From contig JBPCVY010000237.1 in assembly GCA_051010055.1 (NCBI GenBank), forward strand, positions 1 to 43,728: a stretch of DNA of 43,728 bases, given 5' to 3'. Below the pieces are notes generated by a model. It had not been told where the DNA came from and made no database searches. It worked only from the letters and a program-made list of their open reading frames with translations. The translations under genes and the position numbers were made by a program. This stretch comes from CAJQND01 sp051010055 (GTDB taxonomy: Bacteria > Pseudomonadota > Alphaproteobacteria > Rhizobiales > CAJQND01). Below, piece after piece: positions 16,008-24,675 of the stretch. The first letter of the stretch is position 1. Every line of letters begins with the position of its first letter.

Positions 16008-16718
16008 TCAGGACTCCTTGAAGCGATATCCTACACCATAAAGAGTCTCAATGGCATTGAAGCTGTTATCGCATGCCTTGAACTTTTTACGCAAACGCTT
16101 GATATGGCTGTCGATCGTGCGGTCATCCACATAAACCTGGTCATCATAGGCCGCATCCATAAGCGCATCGCGGCTTTTCACGATACCGGGGCGCTGGGCG
16201 AGTGACTGCAAAATCAAAAATTCAGTTACCGTCAGCGTTACCGGCTGAGCGCCCCAAGTGCACAGATGACGCTCAGGGTCCATCGTCAGTTTGCCACGCT
16301 CAATAGCGTGCGCCCCGTCATCGGCTGTAACCGCGGTGTCGCGCGGTGCGGCGCGGCGCAAAACAGCTTTTACCCGCTCAACCAAAAGCCGCTGTGAAAA
16401 CGGTTTGCGGATGAAATCATCAGCACCCATCTTGAGGCCGAAAAGTTCGTCAATTTCATCGTCCTTCGAGGTCAGGAAAATGACCGGAAGATCGGAAATC
16501 TGGCGCAGTCTGCGCAATAGCTCCATACCATCCATGCGTGGCATCTTGATATCGAAAATGGCGACATCGGGCGGGTTGTCCTGCAAGCCTTGCAGTGCGG
16601 TTGCGCCGTCCGAATAAGTCTGCGTCCCATATCCTTCCGCTTCAAGAGCCATCGAAACAGAGGTCAGGATATGCCGGTCGTCATCAACAAGAGCGACGGT
16701 GGCCATTCGTTTCACCAT
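16008..16718 (-). CDS. chvI: Response regulator ChvI (OmpR family)
   Basis: This 236-residue transcription factor has a receiver domain (residues 5-120) with the acidic pocket 'VDDD', phospho-acceptor Asp56 in 'VAIFDIKMPRMDG', Thr in 'FLTSKDDE' and Lys in 'IRKPFS'. An OmpR/PhoB winged-helix DNA-binding domain follows (about residues 135-236) and ends in 'LYGVGYRF'. It is the partner of ChvG downstream. The ATG at 16718 is preferred over the internal ATG at 16706 because GGAGGT lies 11 bases before it. In many Rhizobiales pckA is found next to chvI; here the neighbour is an FMN-binding protein gene. Confidence 0.95.
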   Translation of the reverse strand: MVKRMATVALVDDDRHILTSVSMALEAEGYGTQTYSDGATALQGLQDNPPDVAIFDIKMPRMDGMELLRRLRQISDLPVIFLTSKDDEIDELFGLKMGADDFIRKPFSQRLLVERVKAVLRRAAPRDTAVTADDGAHAIERGKLTMDPERHLCTWGAQPVTLTVTEFLILQSLAQRPGIVKSRDALMDAAYDDQVYVDDRTIDSHIKRLRKKFKACDNSFNAIETLYGVGYRFKES

Positions 16719-16891
16719 GAGTTTGTTTTACCTCCGTGGAGCGATATGCCCGGATATGGGGCAAATTGTGGCAGAGCCAGTCGGGCCATGAAATTGCATT
16801 CCCAGCCTTGTTGCCTTGATTTCGCCATAATATAGGATGCGATTGCTGCGCTTTCCAGTAACTGTGCAAAAAATAAAGTGTAAAAGGGGCT

Positions 16892-17359
16892 ATGGGCGCA
16901 AAAGAACGGACATTTTCAGGGGCTGAGGCAAAAGGGCTGATAGAGCGCGGGCGGACAGCGGCGCTGGCGACTGTCAGCGCGCCTGATGGTGCGCCGTATG
17001 TCTCGTTGGTAACGGTTGCAACCGATGGGGGCGGGGCGCCCATTATCCTCATTTCAGATTTGGCGGTGCACACACAAAACCTGAAAGAAGACGGGCGCGC
17101 TTCCCTGTTGTTTGAAGAATCATCAAACCTTGCAGAACCCCTCACCGGAGCGCGTGTGACGGCGATGGGAAGTTTTAGGCAATCGGATGCTAGTGATGTC
17201 CGTGCATGTTTTCTGGAGCGCCATCCGGATGCATCTCTTTATGCGGATTTTTCAGATTTTGCTTTCTGGCGTATGGATGTAGAAAAGGTACATGCGATTG
17301 CCGGGTTTGGCCGGATTGAGACATTGAGTGCGCGTGAGGTTTTCGGCGGGGCGGAATGA
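16892..17359 (+). CDS. HugZ-like pyridoxamine-phosphate-oxidase-fold protein
   Basis: This 155-residue protein has the FMN-binding split-barrel fold. The N-terminal 'RTAALATVSAPDGAPYVSLV' and the following 'DLAVHTQNLKEDGRASLLF' are typical of HugZ/PPOX-like proteins. HugZ proteins bind or degrade haem and usually carry a C-terminal DUF2470-type domain of about 80 residues, which is absent here, so haem degradation should not be assumed. Its stop overlaps the start of the gamma-glutamyltransferase-family gene by four bases (ATGA), indicating coupled translation. It diverges from chvI across a 173-base region. Confidence 0.8.
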   Translation: MGAKERTFSGAEAKGLIERGRTAALATVSAPDGAPYVSLVTVATDGGGAPIILISDLAVHTQNLKEDGRASLLFEESSNLAEPLTGARVTAMGSFRQSDASDVRACFLERHPDASLYADFSDFAFWRMDVEKVHAIAGFGRIETLSAREVFGGAE

Positions 17360-18780
17360 CAGAAGGCAAGGGTATCGGCGTTGTTGCCGCCGGCCATCGG
17401 GTAACGGCAGGAACGGCAGCAGAAATTTTGCGGGCAGGTGGCAACGCGGCTGATGCAGCAATCGCGGCTATTGCCATGTCGTTTGTCGCAGAACCCGTTC
17501 TGGCCGCACCGGGTGGCGGTGGCTTCGCCATGGTGCGCGATGGAGCATCGGGCAAAGTTTCAGTCTATGATTTCTTCACGCAAACGCCGCGGCAAAAACG
17601 CGCCGGCAATGATGGTGAGCGCGAAATACATGCTGACTTCGGCACGGCAACCCAGTCATTTCATATAGGGCCTGCAACGGCGGCAACGCCGGGAATTTTT
17701 GCAGGGCTTGCCGCTATGCACGAACATGCCGCGAGCATGGATTTATCCGACCTTATGGCGCCGGCGGCCCACACAGCGCGGGCCGGGGTTACAATAACGC
17801 CGTTCCAGCATTACCTCTCAACGGTGGTTGCGCCTATTTTGACGGCCACCCAGCAAACCAGAGCCCTGTTTGCTCCTGACGGTGAAATGATACCGGTTGG
17901 AAAACCGTTTCATAATCCAGGCCTTGCCCAAGCAATTGAAACCATCGGAAAGGGCCGTTCAGGTTTGATTCAAGAGGCCATTGTGGAATTGCAGGATGGC
18001 CGCGGACACCTTACCGAGGATGATTTCAGCTCCTATAAGGTGGAAGAGCGCACCCCTTTGGAAGTGGCATATGAGGGCGCGAGGATTTATCTCAATCCGA
18101 CGCCAGCTGCCTCAGGGCCCATGATTGCTCATTCTCTTGAGGCAATGGACGGAAAAATTGCTGAAGGAATGGCTGCGGCACTGAACAGTGCGGATGAAAA
18201 CCGGCAGGAGTTGACCGGCGCTGCTGCCTTCAGGGGCACAACCCATGTTTCGGTCATCGACCGCCACGGCAATGCCTGTTCCGTGACCGTTTCAAATGGT
18301 GAGGGCAATGGCGAGCTGGTGCCGGGGTTTGGCTTCATGGTCAACAATATGCTTGGCGAAGAAGATGTGAACCCGCACCGGGCCGGTGAATGGCCGCTCA
18401 ACACGCGCATGTCGTCAATGATGTGCCCGTCTCTGGTTGAGCATGAAGATGGCAGCATCACTGTTTTGGGTTCTGGCGGTTCAAACCGCATCCGGTCGGC
18501 AATATTCCATGTTCTGGTGCGCATGATCCGCAAAGGGTTTCCATTGGAAAAGGCAATCCGCGCACCGCGCATGCATATTGAGCGGGGCCATCTTGACGTT
18601 GAAGGTTTTTTCAAAGTGCCGGCCCTTGAGGCGCTCAAACGAAATTTTCCCGATCACCGAATCTGGCCGGAGCAAAACATGTTCTTTGGCGGCGTGCACG
18701 GCGCGCGCATGCGGATAGATGACACCTTTTCCGGCCATGGCGATGCGCGGCGCGATGGCATTGCTTTGGTAGTTGATTGA
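17356..18780 (+). CDS. Gamma-glutamyltransferase family protein (cytosolic)
   Basis: This 474-residue Ntn-hydrolase of the gamma-glutamyltranspeptidase family self-cleaves before a catalytic Thr. The nucleophile is predicted to be Thr295 in 'GTTHVSVIDRHGN', matching the TTHxSVxD motif. The N-terminal 'AGGNAADAAIAA' and 'APGGGGFAM' are family hallmarks. No signal peptide is present and the protein is shorter than periplasmic GGT, so it may act in the cytosol on glutathione-like or other gamma-glutamyl compounds. The start overlaps the PPOX-fold gene by 4 bases, and its stop falls inside the extended frame of the downstream EamA transporter, so the three genes look like one operon. Confidence 0.88.
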   Translation: MTEGKGIGVVAAGHRVTAGTAAEILRAGGNAADAAIAAIAMSFVAEPVLAAPGGGGFAMVRDGASGKVSVYDFFTQTPRQKRAGNDGEREIHADFGTATQSFHIGPATAATPGIFAGLAAMHEHAASMDLSDLMAPAAHTARAGVTITPFQHYLSTVVAPILTATQQTRALFAPDGEMIPVGKPFHNPGLAQAIETIGKGRSGLIQEAIVELQDGRGHLTEDDFSSYKVEERTPLEVAYEGARIYLNPTPAASGPMIAHSLEAMDGKIAEGMAAALNSADENRQELTGAAAFRGTTHVSVIDRHGNACSVTVSNGEGNGELVPGFGFMVNNMLGEEDVNPHRAGEWPLNTRMSSMMCPSLVEHEDGSITVLGSGGSNRIRSAIFHVLVRMIRKGFPLEKAIRAPRMHIERGHLDVEGFFKVPALEALKRNFPDHRIWPEQNMFFGGVHGARMRIDDTFSGHGDARRDGIALVVD

Positions 18781-18790
18781 TTTTGGATTT

Positions 18791-19636
18791 ATGGAACCGG
18801 TAGTCATTTTTGCAGTGCTGGGCGCGGCGGTGATGCATGCCAGCTGGAACGCTGTCATCAAAGTCGGGCTCGACAAGTTCCTCTCAATATCGCTGATGAG
18901 CCTTTTTATGGGCGCCATATCCTTGGTGTTCATACCATTTGTCGATGTGCCGCAAGGCGTGACATGGATTTGGATTATCATTTCGGCAGCCCTGCACACC
19001 GGTTACAAGTTGCTGCTTATCAGGGCGTATTCTGTTGGTGATATGGGGCAGGTTTATCCCCTCGCGCGCGGTACTGCGCCGCTCATTACAGCAATTGCTG
19101 CAGCGGTTTTGCTGGGCGAAGGGCTGAGCCCGGCAATGATGGCTGGCATAGCGGTTCTGTGCGCCGGAATTTGGCTGATGTCTTTCAAGGGCGGCGGCGC
19201 TGCGAAAGAACTTAATCCCGCTGCAATTTGGTATGCGCTTGCCACTTCCGTTTTTATCGGAGGATACACCCTGACAGACGGTATAGGGGTGCGTTCCGCC
19301 TCGACCGTCGCAAGCTATGCGGCCTGGATGTTCGCAATCGACGGCTTCTGGATGGTGGCCGTTTGCATGATGGTCCGCGGGGCTGGTTCGCTGAGTGTTC
19401 TTGCCAGGCAATGGAAGACCGGATTGTTGGTCGGAGCGCTTTCTGTGGGTGGATATTGGATTGTCATGTGGGCAATGACACGAGCGCCAATTGCTGCCGT
19501 TGCCGCTTTGCGAGAGACGAGCGTGCTGGCAGCGCTTGTTATCTCCGTTCTTTTCCTGAAAGAGAAAATTACTCCCTGGCGCGCAGGCGCAGCGCTGTCA
19601 ATCGTTGCCGGTGTGGTGATTTTGCGGGTGGGGTAA
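18791..19636 (+). CDS. EamA/DMT-superfamily transporter
   Basis: This 281-residue inner-membrane protein has about ten hydrophobic helices in two EamA repeats, with Lys/Arg-rich loops and 'VYPLARGTAPLITAI', typical of drug/metabolite transporters. The second repeat has 'ALRETSVLAALVISVLFLKE'. The ATG at 18791 lies ten bases after the GGT-family stop; a TTG at 18773 would make an overlapping start but gives a less likely N-terminus. Linkage to the GGT-family gene suggests export or import of an amino-acid-type compound, but no substrate can be read. The end is one base from the convergent matB gene. Confidence 0.85.
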   Translation: MEPVVIFAVLGAAVMHASWNAVIKVGLDKFLSISLMSLFMGAISLVFIPFVDVPQGVTWIWIIISAALHTGYKLLLIRAYSVGDMGQVYPLARGTAPLITAIAAAVLLGEGLSPAMMAGIAVLCAGIWLMSFKGGGAAKELNPAAIWYALATSVFIGGYTLTDGIGVRSASTVASYAAWMFAIDGFWMVAVCMMVRGAGSLSVLARQWKTGLLVGALSVGGYWIVMWAMTRAPIAAVAALRETSVLAALVISVLFLKEKITPWRAGAALSIVAGVVILRVG

Positions 19637-19637
19637 A

Positions 19638-21158
19638 TCAGCCGGAAAACGTGTCCTTGTACGTCTCGCGCAATTGTGCTTTTTGCACCTTGCCCATGGT
19701 GTTGCGCGGCAAGGTATCGACGTAGAAAACCCGCTTTGGAACCTTGAACTTTGCAAGCCTGCCTGTAAGCGATGAGATTATGTCCGTCTCTTCGGGACCA
19801 TCACCGTCAGCGGTTACGACGGCAATAACGCCTTCGCCAAAGTCCGGGTGCGGCACGCCGACAACGGCGCTTTCACCTATGCCGGCCATCTCATCAATCT
19901 CGGTTTCGACTTCCTTGGGATAGACGTTAAACCCGCCTGATATAATCAAATCCTTGGCGCGGCCAACGATTGTCACCCGGCCATCATCATCCTGCTTTGC
20001 AATGTCGCCTGTTATGAAATAGCCATCGGGGCGGAATTCTTCGGCCGTCTTTTCCGGCATTTGCCAGTAGCCGGCAAAAATGTTGGGGCCTTTCGCCTCC
20101 AGAACCCCAATCTCGCCATTAGCCAGTTCCTTTCCGCTATCATCTGCCACCCGCACATCAATGCCGGGCAGGGCATAGCCTACGGTTCCGGCAATGCGTT
20201 CCCCGTCATAGGGGTTTGACGTAATCATGCCCGCTTCCGTCATGCCATAGCGCTCAAGGATGCGATGGCCGGTGCGTTCTTCAAACTCGGTGTGGGTTTC
20301 TGCCAGCAAAGGTGCGGAACCTGAAATGAACAAGCGCATATCCCCGCAGAGCTCCTTGGTGAAACCGGGCTCTGCGAGCAGCCTGGTGTAGAACGTCGGC
20401 ACGCCCATCATAACTGAGCCTGATGGAATGGCGCCGATAACCACACCGGCGTTGAAGTGGGGCAGCCAGATGATTTCCGATGCGTTCAGAAAGGCCGTGT
20501 TGAGGGCAACGTAGAGCCCGTGCACATGGAAAATCGGCAATGCGTGAATGAGAACGTCATCAGGCTGGAACCGCCAGTACTTGTGCAAGGTGAGGGCGTT
20601 TGACGAAAGATTGTCATGGGTCAGCATGGCACCTTTCGAGCGCCCGGTCGTGCCGGACGTATACAGCAATCCGGCCAAGTCATCACCGCTACGCATAACC
20701 GTCTCATGGGCTTCCGGCATGTTTGCGGCAAGTTCTGAAAGGCTGCCTTCGCCATCTTGGCCTAGGTCTGCAACGGCCTTCACGCAATGGCTTGCAGCTA
20801 TTTTTTCGATATCTGCCAGTTTCGATTGATCGGCTACCACAATCTTCGGTTTGGCATCTGAGATAAAATAGTCGAGCTCGGCAGGGGTATAGGCGGTATT
20901 CAGAGGCTGATAGACGGCTCCTGCTTTTAAAACCGCGAGGTAGAGGAAAACGTTGGCAATGGATTTTTCCACCTGCACGGTTACCCTGTCGCCTGGTTCA
21001 ACCCCCAAATGCTCAAGGGCATTTGCGTATCGGGCAACATAGGCGCTGAGTGTGCCATAGGTTATGGGCTGTGAACCGTTTGCCGGGCGCAGCGCAGTAT
21101 TTTCACCGGCTTCATCAAACCGGGTTTCGAACTGGTGGTAAAGGTTGTTGTTGCTCAT
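19638..21158 (-). CDS. matB: Malonyl-CoA synthetase
   Basis: This 506-residue acyl-adenylating enzyme activates malonate to malonyl-CoA with ATP. It closely resembles the Rhodopseudomonas MatB sequence as I recall it: 'LNTAYTPAELDYFISDAKPK', the AMP-binding P-loop 'YTSGTTGRSKGAMLTHDN', 'ALPIFHVHGL', 'MGVPTFYTRLL', 'YGMTEAGM' and the C-terminal catalytic-lysine region 'LPRNTMGKVQK'. The frame runs up to an ATG at 21191, but the ATG at 21158 gives the family-like N-terminus. The gene diverges from malonyl-CoA decarboxylase, giving a two-step malonate-to-acetyl-CoA route. Confidence 0.93.
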   Translation of the reverse strand: MSNNNLYHQFETRFDEAGENTALRPANGSQPITYGTLSAYVARYANALEHLGVEPGDRVTVQVEKSIANVFLYLAVLKAGAVYQPLNTAYTPAELDYFISDAKPKIVVADQSKLADIEKIAASHCVKAVADLGQDGEGSLSELAANMPEAHETVMRSGDDLAGLLYTSGTTGRSKGAMLTHDNLSSNALTLHKYWRFQPDDVLIHALPIFHVHGLYVALNTAFLNASEIIWLPHFNAGVVIGAIPSGSVMMGVPTFYTRLLAEPGFTKELCGDMRLFISGSAPLLAETHTEFEERTGHRILERYGMTEAGMITSNPYDGERIAGTVGYALPGIDVRVADDSGKELANGEIGVLEAKGPNIFAGYWQMPEKTAEEFRPDGYFITGDIAKQDDDGRVTIVGRAKDLIISGGFNVYPKEVETEIDEMAGIGESAVVGVPHPDFGEGVIAVVTADGDGPEETDIISSLTGRLAKFKVPKRVFYVDTLPRNTMGKVQKAQLRETYKDTFSG

Positions 21159-21295
21159 CTGCGGACTGTACACAAATTTCCTGGATTGCATGAGATTTTG
21201 ACACTATTGGCAACTGCCCTGGGCGCGCTATCATCAATTTGTTTAAATCTTTTTGGTATAGCCACATGGCTGCCTGAAACCTTCATGGGAGTTGC

Positions 21296-22597
21296 GTGGT
21301 GAATAAGTCCTTCTTCCGCGATCTTATTGAGCAGATTGTCGATCGCGGCCGCTCGTTGACCAGCTTTTCGCTCGGCAATCACGATCATGGCGGCACCATA
21401 GAAACCCTGTCCAAAGGGCTGTTGTCTGGCCGTGGTGAATCTTCCGGCGTAGCGGTTGCACAGCATATTCTTGGCATTTTCGACATTCTCAATGAGGAGG
21501 AGAAAACCGCCTATTTCCGTTTTCTGGCCACAACATTCTCGCCGGACGAGGAAAAGGTGCAAAAAGCAGCATCAGCTTATGTGGAAGAACCGTCTCCGAA
21601 AACGCTGCGGAAGCTCTATAAGGCGATAGAACCGCCCCGGCAGGAGTTCTTCCGACGTCTGAACCTGGCGCCAGGCGGAACAGCGGCGATTGTGCGTATG
21701 CGTGCTGCATTGCTGGAGCGCTTGCTGGAAAATCCAGACTTGAAACCCGTCGACAGCGACCTTGCCCACTTGTTCGGCTCTTGGTTCAACCGCGGTTTTC
21801 TGGTGATGCAGCATATTGACTGGGCAACGCCGGCGAACATTCTGGAAAAGATTATCGAGTATGAGGCTGTCCACGAAATTCAGGGATGGGATGATCTCAA
21901 AAGCCGCCTCGATCCGGTGAACCGGCGCTGCTATGGCTTTTTCCATCCATCGCTGGTGGATGAGCCGTTGATTTTCGTTGAAGTGGCTCTGACACGCGAG
22001 GTTCCCGCCTCCATCCACGATCTTCTTGAGCCTCCCGAGGGCACAGATGCTGGCGATTCAACTACGGCGGTTTTCTATTCCATTTCGAACTGCCAGAAGG
22101 GCTTGCAGGGCACTTCCTTCGGAAGCTTCTTAATCAAACAAGTGGTGAGCGATTTGTCTCACGAGATGCCCGGGCTGAACACCTTCGTAACCCTGTCGCC
22201 GGTTCCAGGTTTCACACGCTGGCTTGGTAAAGTGAAAGACGATCTCAAAGTTGACCTCGAACCGCTGAGCGATCCTGACTGGGTGAAGTATCCGCAAAAA
22301 GCAGATGCTTTGCAAAAGGACCTGACCGGTTTGGCCGCACGCTACTTCCTGCAGGAAAAATCAAAGTCCGGAAAGCCGCTTGACCCGGTGGCCCGGTTCC
22401 ATCTGGGCAATGGCGCGCGGCTGGAGCGGATAAACTGGATGGCCGATCTCTCCAGCCGGGGGTTGCAACAGTCAGCTGGCATTATGGTCAACTATCTTTA
22501 TGATTTACGCGACATTGAGCGCAACCACGAAGCTTTCGCAGAACAGGGTGTCATTGCAGCCTCTTCATCGGTCAAGCGCGCCCTCCCGCCTTCATAA
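21296..22597 (+). CDS. Malonyl-CoA decarboxylase
   Basis: This 433-residue cytosolic enzyme converts malonyl-CoA to acetyl-CoA and CO2. The N-terminal helical domain spans about residues 1-160, and the GNAT-like catalytic domain follows. The predicted catalytic residues lie in 'QGTSFGSFLIKQV' (Ser) and 'RFHLGNGARLERINW' (His). The start is GTG at 21296 or the adjacent GTG at 21299, with GGGAG upstream. It faces away from matB across about 137 bases, so the two are probably co-regulated for malonate use (the MatA/MatB pair of rhizobia). No malonate carrier or matR-type regulator lies next to them. Confidence 0.93.
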   Translation: MVNKSFFRDLIEQIVDRGRSLTSFSLGNHDHGGTIETLSKGLLSGRGESSGVAVAQHILGIFDILNEEEKTAYFRFLATTFSPDEEKVQKAASAYVEEPSPKTLRKLYKAIEPPRQEFFRRLNLAPGGTAAIVRMRAALLERLLENPDLKPVDSDLAHLFGSWFNRGFLVMQHIDWATPANILEKIIEYEAVHEIQGWDDLKSRLDPVNRRCYGFFHPSLVDEPLIFVEVALTREVPASIHDLLEPPEGTDAGDSTTAVFYSISNCQKGLQGTSFGSFLIKQVVSDLSHEMPGLNTFVTLSPVPGFTRWLGKVKDDLKVDLEPLSDPDWVKYPQKADALQKDLTGLAARYFLQEKSKSGKPLDPVARFHLGNGARLERINWMADLSSRGLQQSAGIMVNYLYDLRDIERNHEAFAEQGVIAASSSVKRALPPS

Positions 22598-22617
22598 AAC
22601 AGTTGTCGCGAGCTTCA

Positions 22618-23709
22618 TCAGGTTTTCAAATTCTCTCTAATGCGGCCGGTAATTTCATTGAGCCCTGCGGCGCCACCCATCTCGTAAGGCACAAGATCGC
22701 CGCTTGCGAAGGACGCAAGTACCGCATCATCCAGCAGTTTTCCTGCCGTTGACATGTGCTCGCTGTTCAAGGTTTCACCAAGCCAGTCGAGCATCATGGC
22801 CGCTGAGAGGATCATGGCTGTCGGATTTGCCTTGCCGGTGCCGACAATGTCCGGAGCGGTGCCGTGGCAGGGCTGGAACACCGCATTGTCATCGCCAATA
22901 TCGGCAGAGGGGGCAAGGCCCATTCCGCCCATGAGTGCAGCGCCAGCGTCTGACAGAATATCGCCGAACATATTCTCGGTAACCAGCACATCGTTGTCCC
23001 AGGGATTGCGAATGAGCTTCAGCGCCATTGCATCCACATAACAATGATCGGCGACCACATCCGGGTAGCGCTCTGCCGTGTCATCAAAAATATCCCGGAA
23101 AAAGGCCATGCTGCCCAGCACGTTCGCCTTGTCCACGCAGGTGAGACGACCTTCCTTACCCTGCTCCTTCCGGCGGCGCGCATACTCAAAAGAAAATTTG
23201 AACAGCCGTTCCGAACCCTTGCGCGTAACCAGCATCTTGTCGGTGGCATGGTTCTCATCATCTTGAGGCTTGCCCCGTTCGGCGAACAGCCCTTCCGTTG
23301 ATTCTCTGATAAGCACCAAATCAAGGTTCTGCGCGCGCGGGTCTGCCAGCGGCACCGGCAAGCCTGGATATGTGCGCACCGGCCTGATGCCCGCATAAAG
23401 TCCCAGCTCTTCGCGAATATCGATCTGCGGCACAATCTCTCGCCCGTCCGGATAACGCACATCAGGCAACCCCATGGCGCCTAGCAAAATTGCGTCTGCC
23501 GCCCGCGCCGTCTCAAGAGCGCTTTCAGGCAACGCCTCGCCTGTGCGCTGGTAAAGGCCAGCGCCGGTTTCGATCTCGTCATAGCATAGAGAGAACCCGC
23601 CGGCTTTCCTGGCGAGCAACTCGAGAAGTTCAATGCATGGGGGCATTATTTCGGTACCGATACCATCACCGGGCATCACCGCAATGCGCACTTCATTTGA
23701 TATTGTCAT
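22618..23709 (-). CDS. Isocitrate/isopropylmalate dehydrogenase family beta-decarboxylating enzyme
   Basis: This 363-residue NAD(P)-dependent 2R-hydroxyacid dehydrogenase is of the isopropylmalate/isocitrate/tartrate type. Visible motifs are 'MPGDGIGTEI', the substrate loop 'LVLIRESTEGLFAERG', the catalytic Lys in 'CVDKANVLGS', metal-binding aspartates in 'NMFGDILSDAGAAL' and the cofactor loop 'PCHGTAPDIVGTGKANP'. It is not LeuB in context: it is the last gene of the otnK-otnC-ABM operon, 3 bases after the ABM stop. Such enzymes in sugar-acid clusters are often labelled tartrate dehydrogenase; the true substrate is unknown, but a C4 hydroxyacid is likely. It is convergent with malonyl-CoA decarboxylase. 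Confidence 0.85.
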   Translation of the reverse strand: MTISNEVRIAVMPGDGIGTEIMPPCIELLELLARKAGGFSLCYDEIETGAGLYQRTGEALPESALETARAADAILLGAMGLPDVRYPDGREIVPQIDIREELGLYAGIRPVRTYPGLPVPLADPRAQNLDLVLIRESTEGLFAERGKPQDDENHATDKMLVTRKGSERLFKFSFEYARRRKEQGKEGRLTCVDKANVLGSMAFFRDIFDDTAERYPDVVADHCYVDAMALKLIRNPWDNDVLVTENMFGDILSDAGAALMGGMGLAPSADIGDDNAVFQPCHGTAPDIVGTGKANPTAMILSAAMMLDWLGETLNSEHMSTAGKLLDDAVLASFASGDLVPYEMGGAAGLNEITGRIRENLKT

Positions 23710-23712
23710 TGG

Positions 23713-24012
23713 CTATTTCCCCGGCTGTTCAATGCGGTGCAAAGTGGTAACGGTCTTGTCTTTCACAAGGCCGGCGCTGTCGGCAGCGAACTGCTTGAAA
23801 TGGGCAGTATCCTGATGGGCCTTGAAGGCGTCTTCATCAGTGTAAAGCTCATACAGGAAGAACCTGGTTTCATCGTCTGGATCGATGCACACATCGAACT
23901 GATGGCATTCCGCTTCCGCTTCAAGGGAATTTCGGGCCTGGGCGCTCACGAGCTCTGTGAACGCGGTCACATTTTCAGGCTCTATGTTGAATGCTACGGC
24001 GACAACAAACAT
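23713..24012 (-). CDS. LsrG-like antibiotic biosynthesis monooxygenase (ABM) fold protein
   Basis: This 99-residue dimeric ferredoxin-like ABM-fold protein shows the sequence pattern 'FDVCIDPDDETRFFLYELY' followed by 'DEDAFKAHQDTAHFKQF'. It resembles E. coli LsrG, an isomerase acting on phosphorylated AI-2 breakdown products, more than quinol monooxygenases. It sits between otnC (21-base gap, AGGA ribosome site) and the isopropylmalate-dehydrogenase-like gene (3-base gap). In this setting it may interconvert keto positions of a C4 or C5 sugar acid, or oxidise a by-product; the function is inferred from context only. Confidence 0.8.
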   Translation of the reverse strand: MFVVAVAFNIEPENVTAFTELVSAQARNSLEAEAECHQFDVCIDPDDETRFFLYELYTDEDAFKAHQDTAHFKQFAADSAGLVKDKTVTTLHRIEQPGK

Positions 24013-24033
24013 TAGTTCATTTTCCTATTCGGT

Positions 24034-24675
24034 CTAATTCGGAAACGCTTCGGTGAGTTCTTTTATTTGGGCATCAGTGAGGTAGCGGTGCGGCCTGTCA
24101 TTTATCATCAGATAGAGCTTGGCCGTTTCTTCAAGCTCCTCGGCGCTGTAGACAGCCGCATCAAGTGCATTTGCCGAGACGATTGGCCCGTGATTTGCCA
24201 AGAGCATGGCGTGATGGTCGCGGGCGGTTTTGCGCACTGCGTCTGCAAGGGCCAAATCTCCGGGCCGGAAATAAGGCACAAGCGGCAGCTTGCCGATGCG
24301 CATAACATAGTAGGCCGTCATGGGCGGCAGCACGTTTTCTTCGTCAATATCTGCCAGGCAGGAAACGGCAACCGAATGGGTTGCGTGCAAGTGGACGATG
24401 GCGGCATCTTCAGAGCGTTCTTCATACATTGCCAGATGAAAATACGTTTCCTTGGAGGGTTTGTCGCCGCTCAAATGGGAACCGTCAAAGGCCACTTTTG
24501 AAATGCGCTCCGGCTCCAGAAATCCCATGCATGAATTTGTCGGGGTTACCAGAATGCCATCGTCAAGGCGCACTGATATGTTGCCCGATGAACCGCACCC
24601 ATAGCCGCGCTCAAATAGTGAGCGGCCAAACTTTGCAATCTCATCGCGCAGGCGGTTTTCCGTTGAACCGGTCAT
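24034..24675 (-). CDS. otnC: 3-oxo-tetronate 4-phosphate decarboxylase (class II aldolase fold)
   Basis: This 213-residue member of the class II aldolase/adducin family matches OtnC, which decarboxylates 3-oxo-tetronate 4-phosphate to dihydroxyacetone phosphate. Visible features are 'SSGNISVRL' near the N-terminus, 'TPTNSCMGFLEPE', the Glu of 'KETYFHLAMY', the Zn-binding 'HLHATHSVAVSC' and 'LANHGPIVSA'. The start overlaps the stop of the upstream kinase gene by 4 bases (ATGA), which strongly supports coupled function. The alternative family members (fuculose-phosphate or ribulose-phosphate epimerase types) fit the kinase partner less well. Confidence 0.85.
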   Translation of the reverse strand: MTGSTENRLRDEIAKFGRSLFERGYGCGSSGNISVRLDDGILVTPTNSCMGFLEPERISKVAFDGSHLSGDKPSKETYFHLAMYEERSEDAAIVHLHATHSVAVSCLADIDEENVLPPMTAYYVMRIGKLPLVPYFRPGDLALADAVRKTARDHHAMLLANHGPIVSANALDAAVYSAEELEETAKLYLMINDRPHRYLTDAQIKELTEAFPN

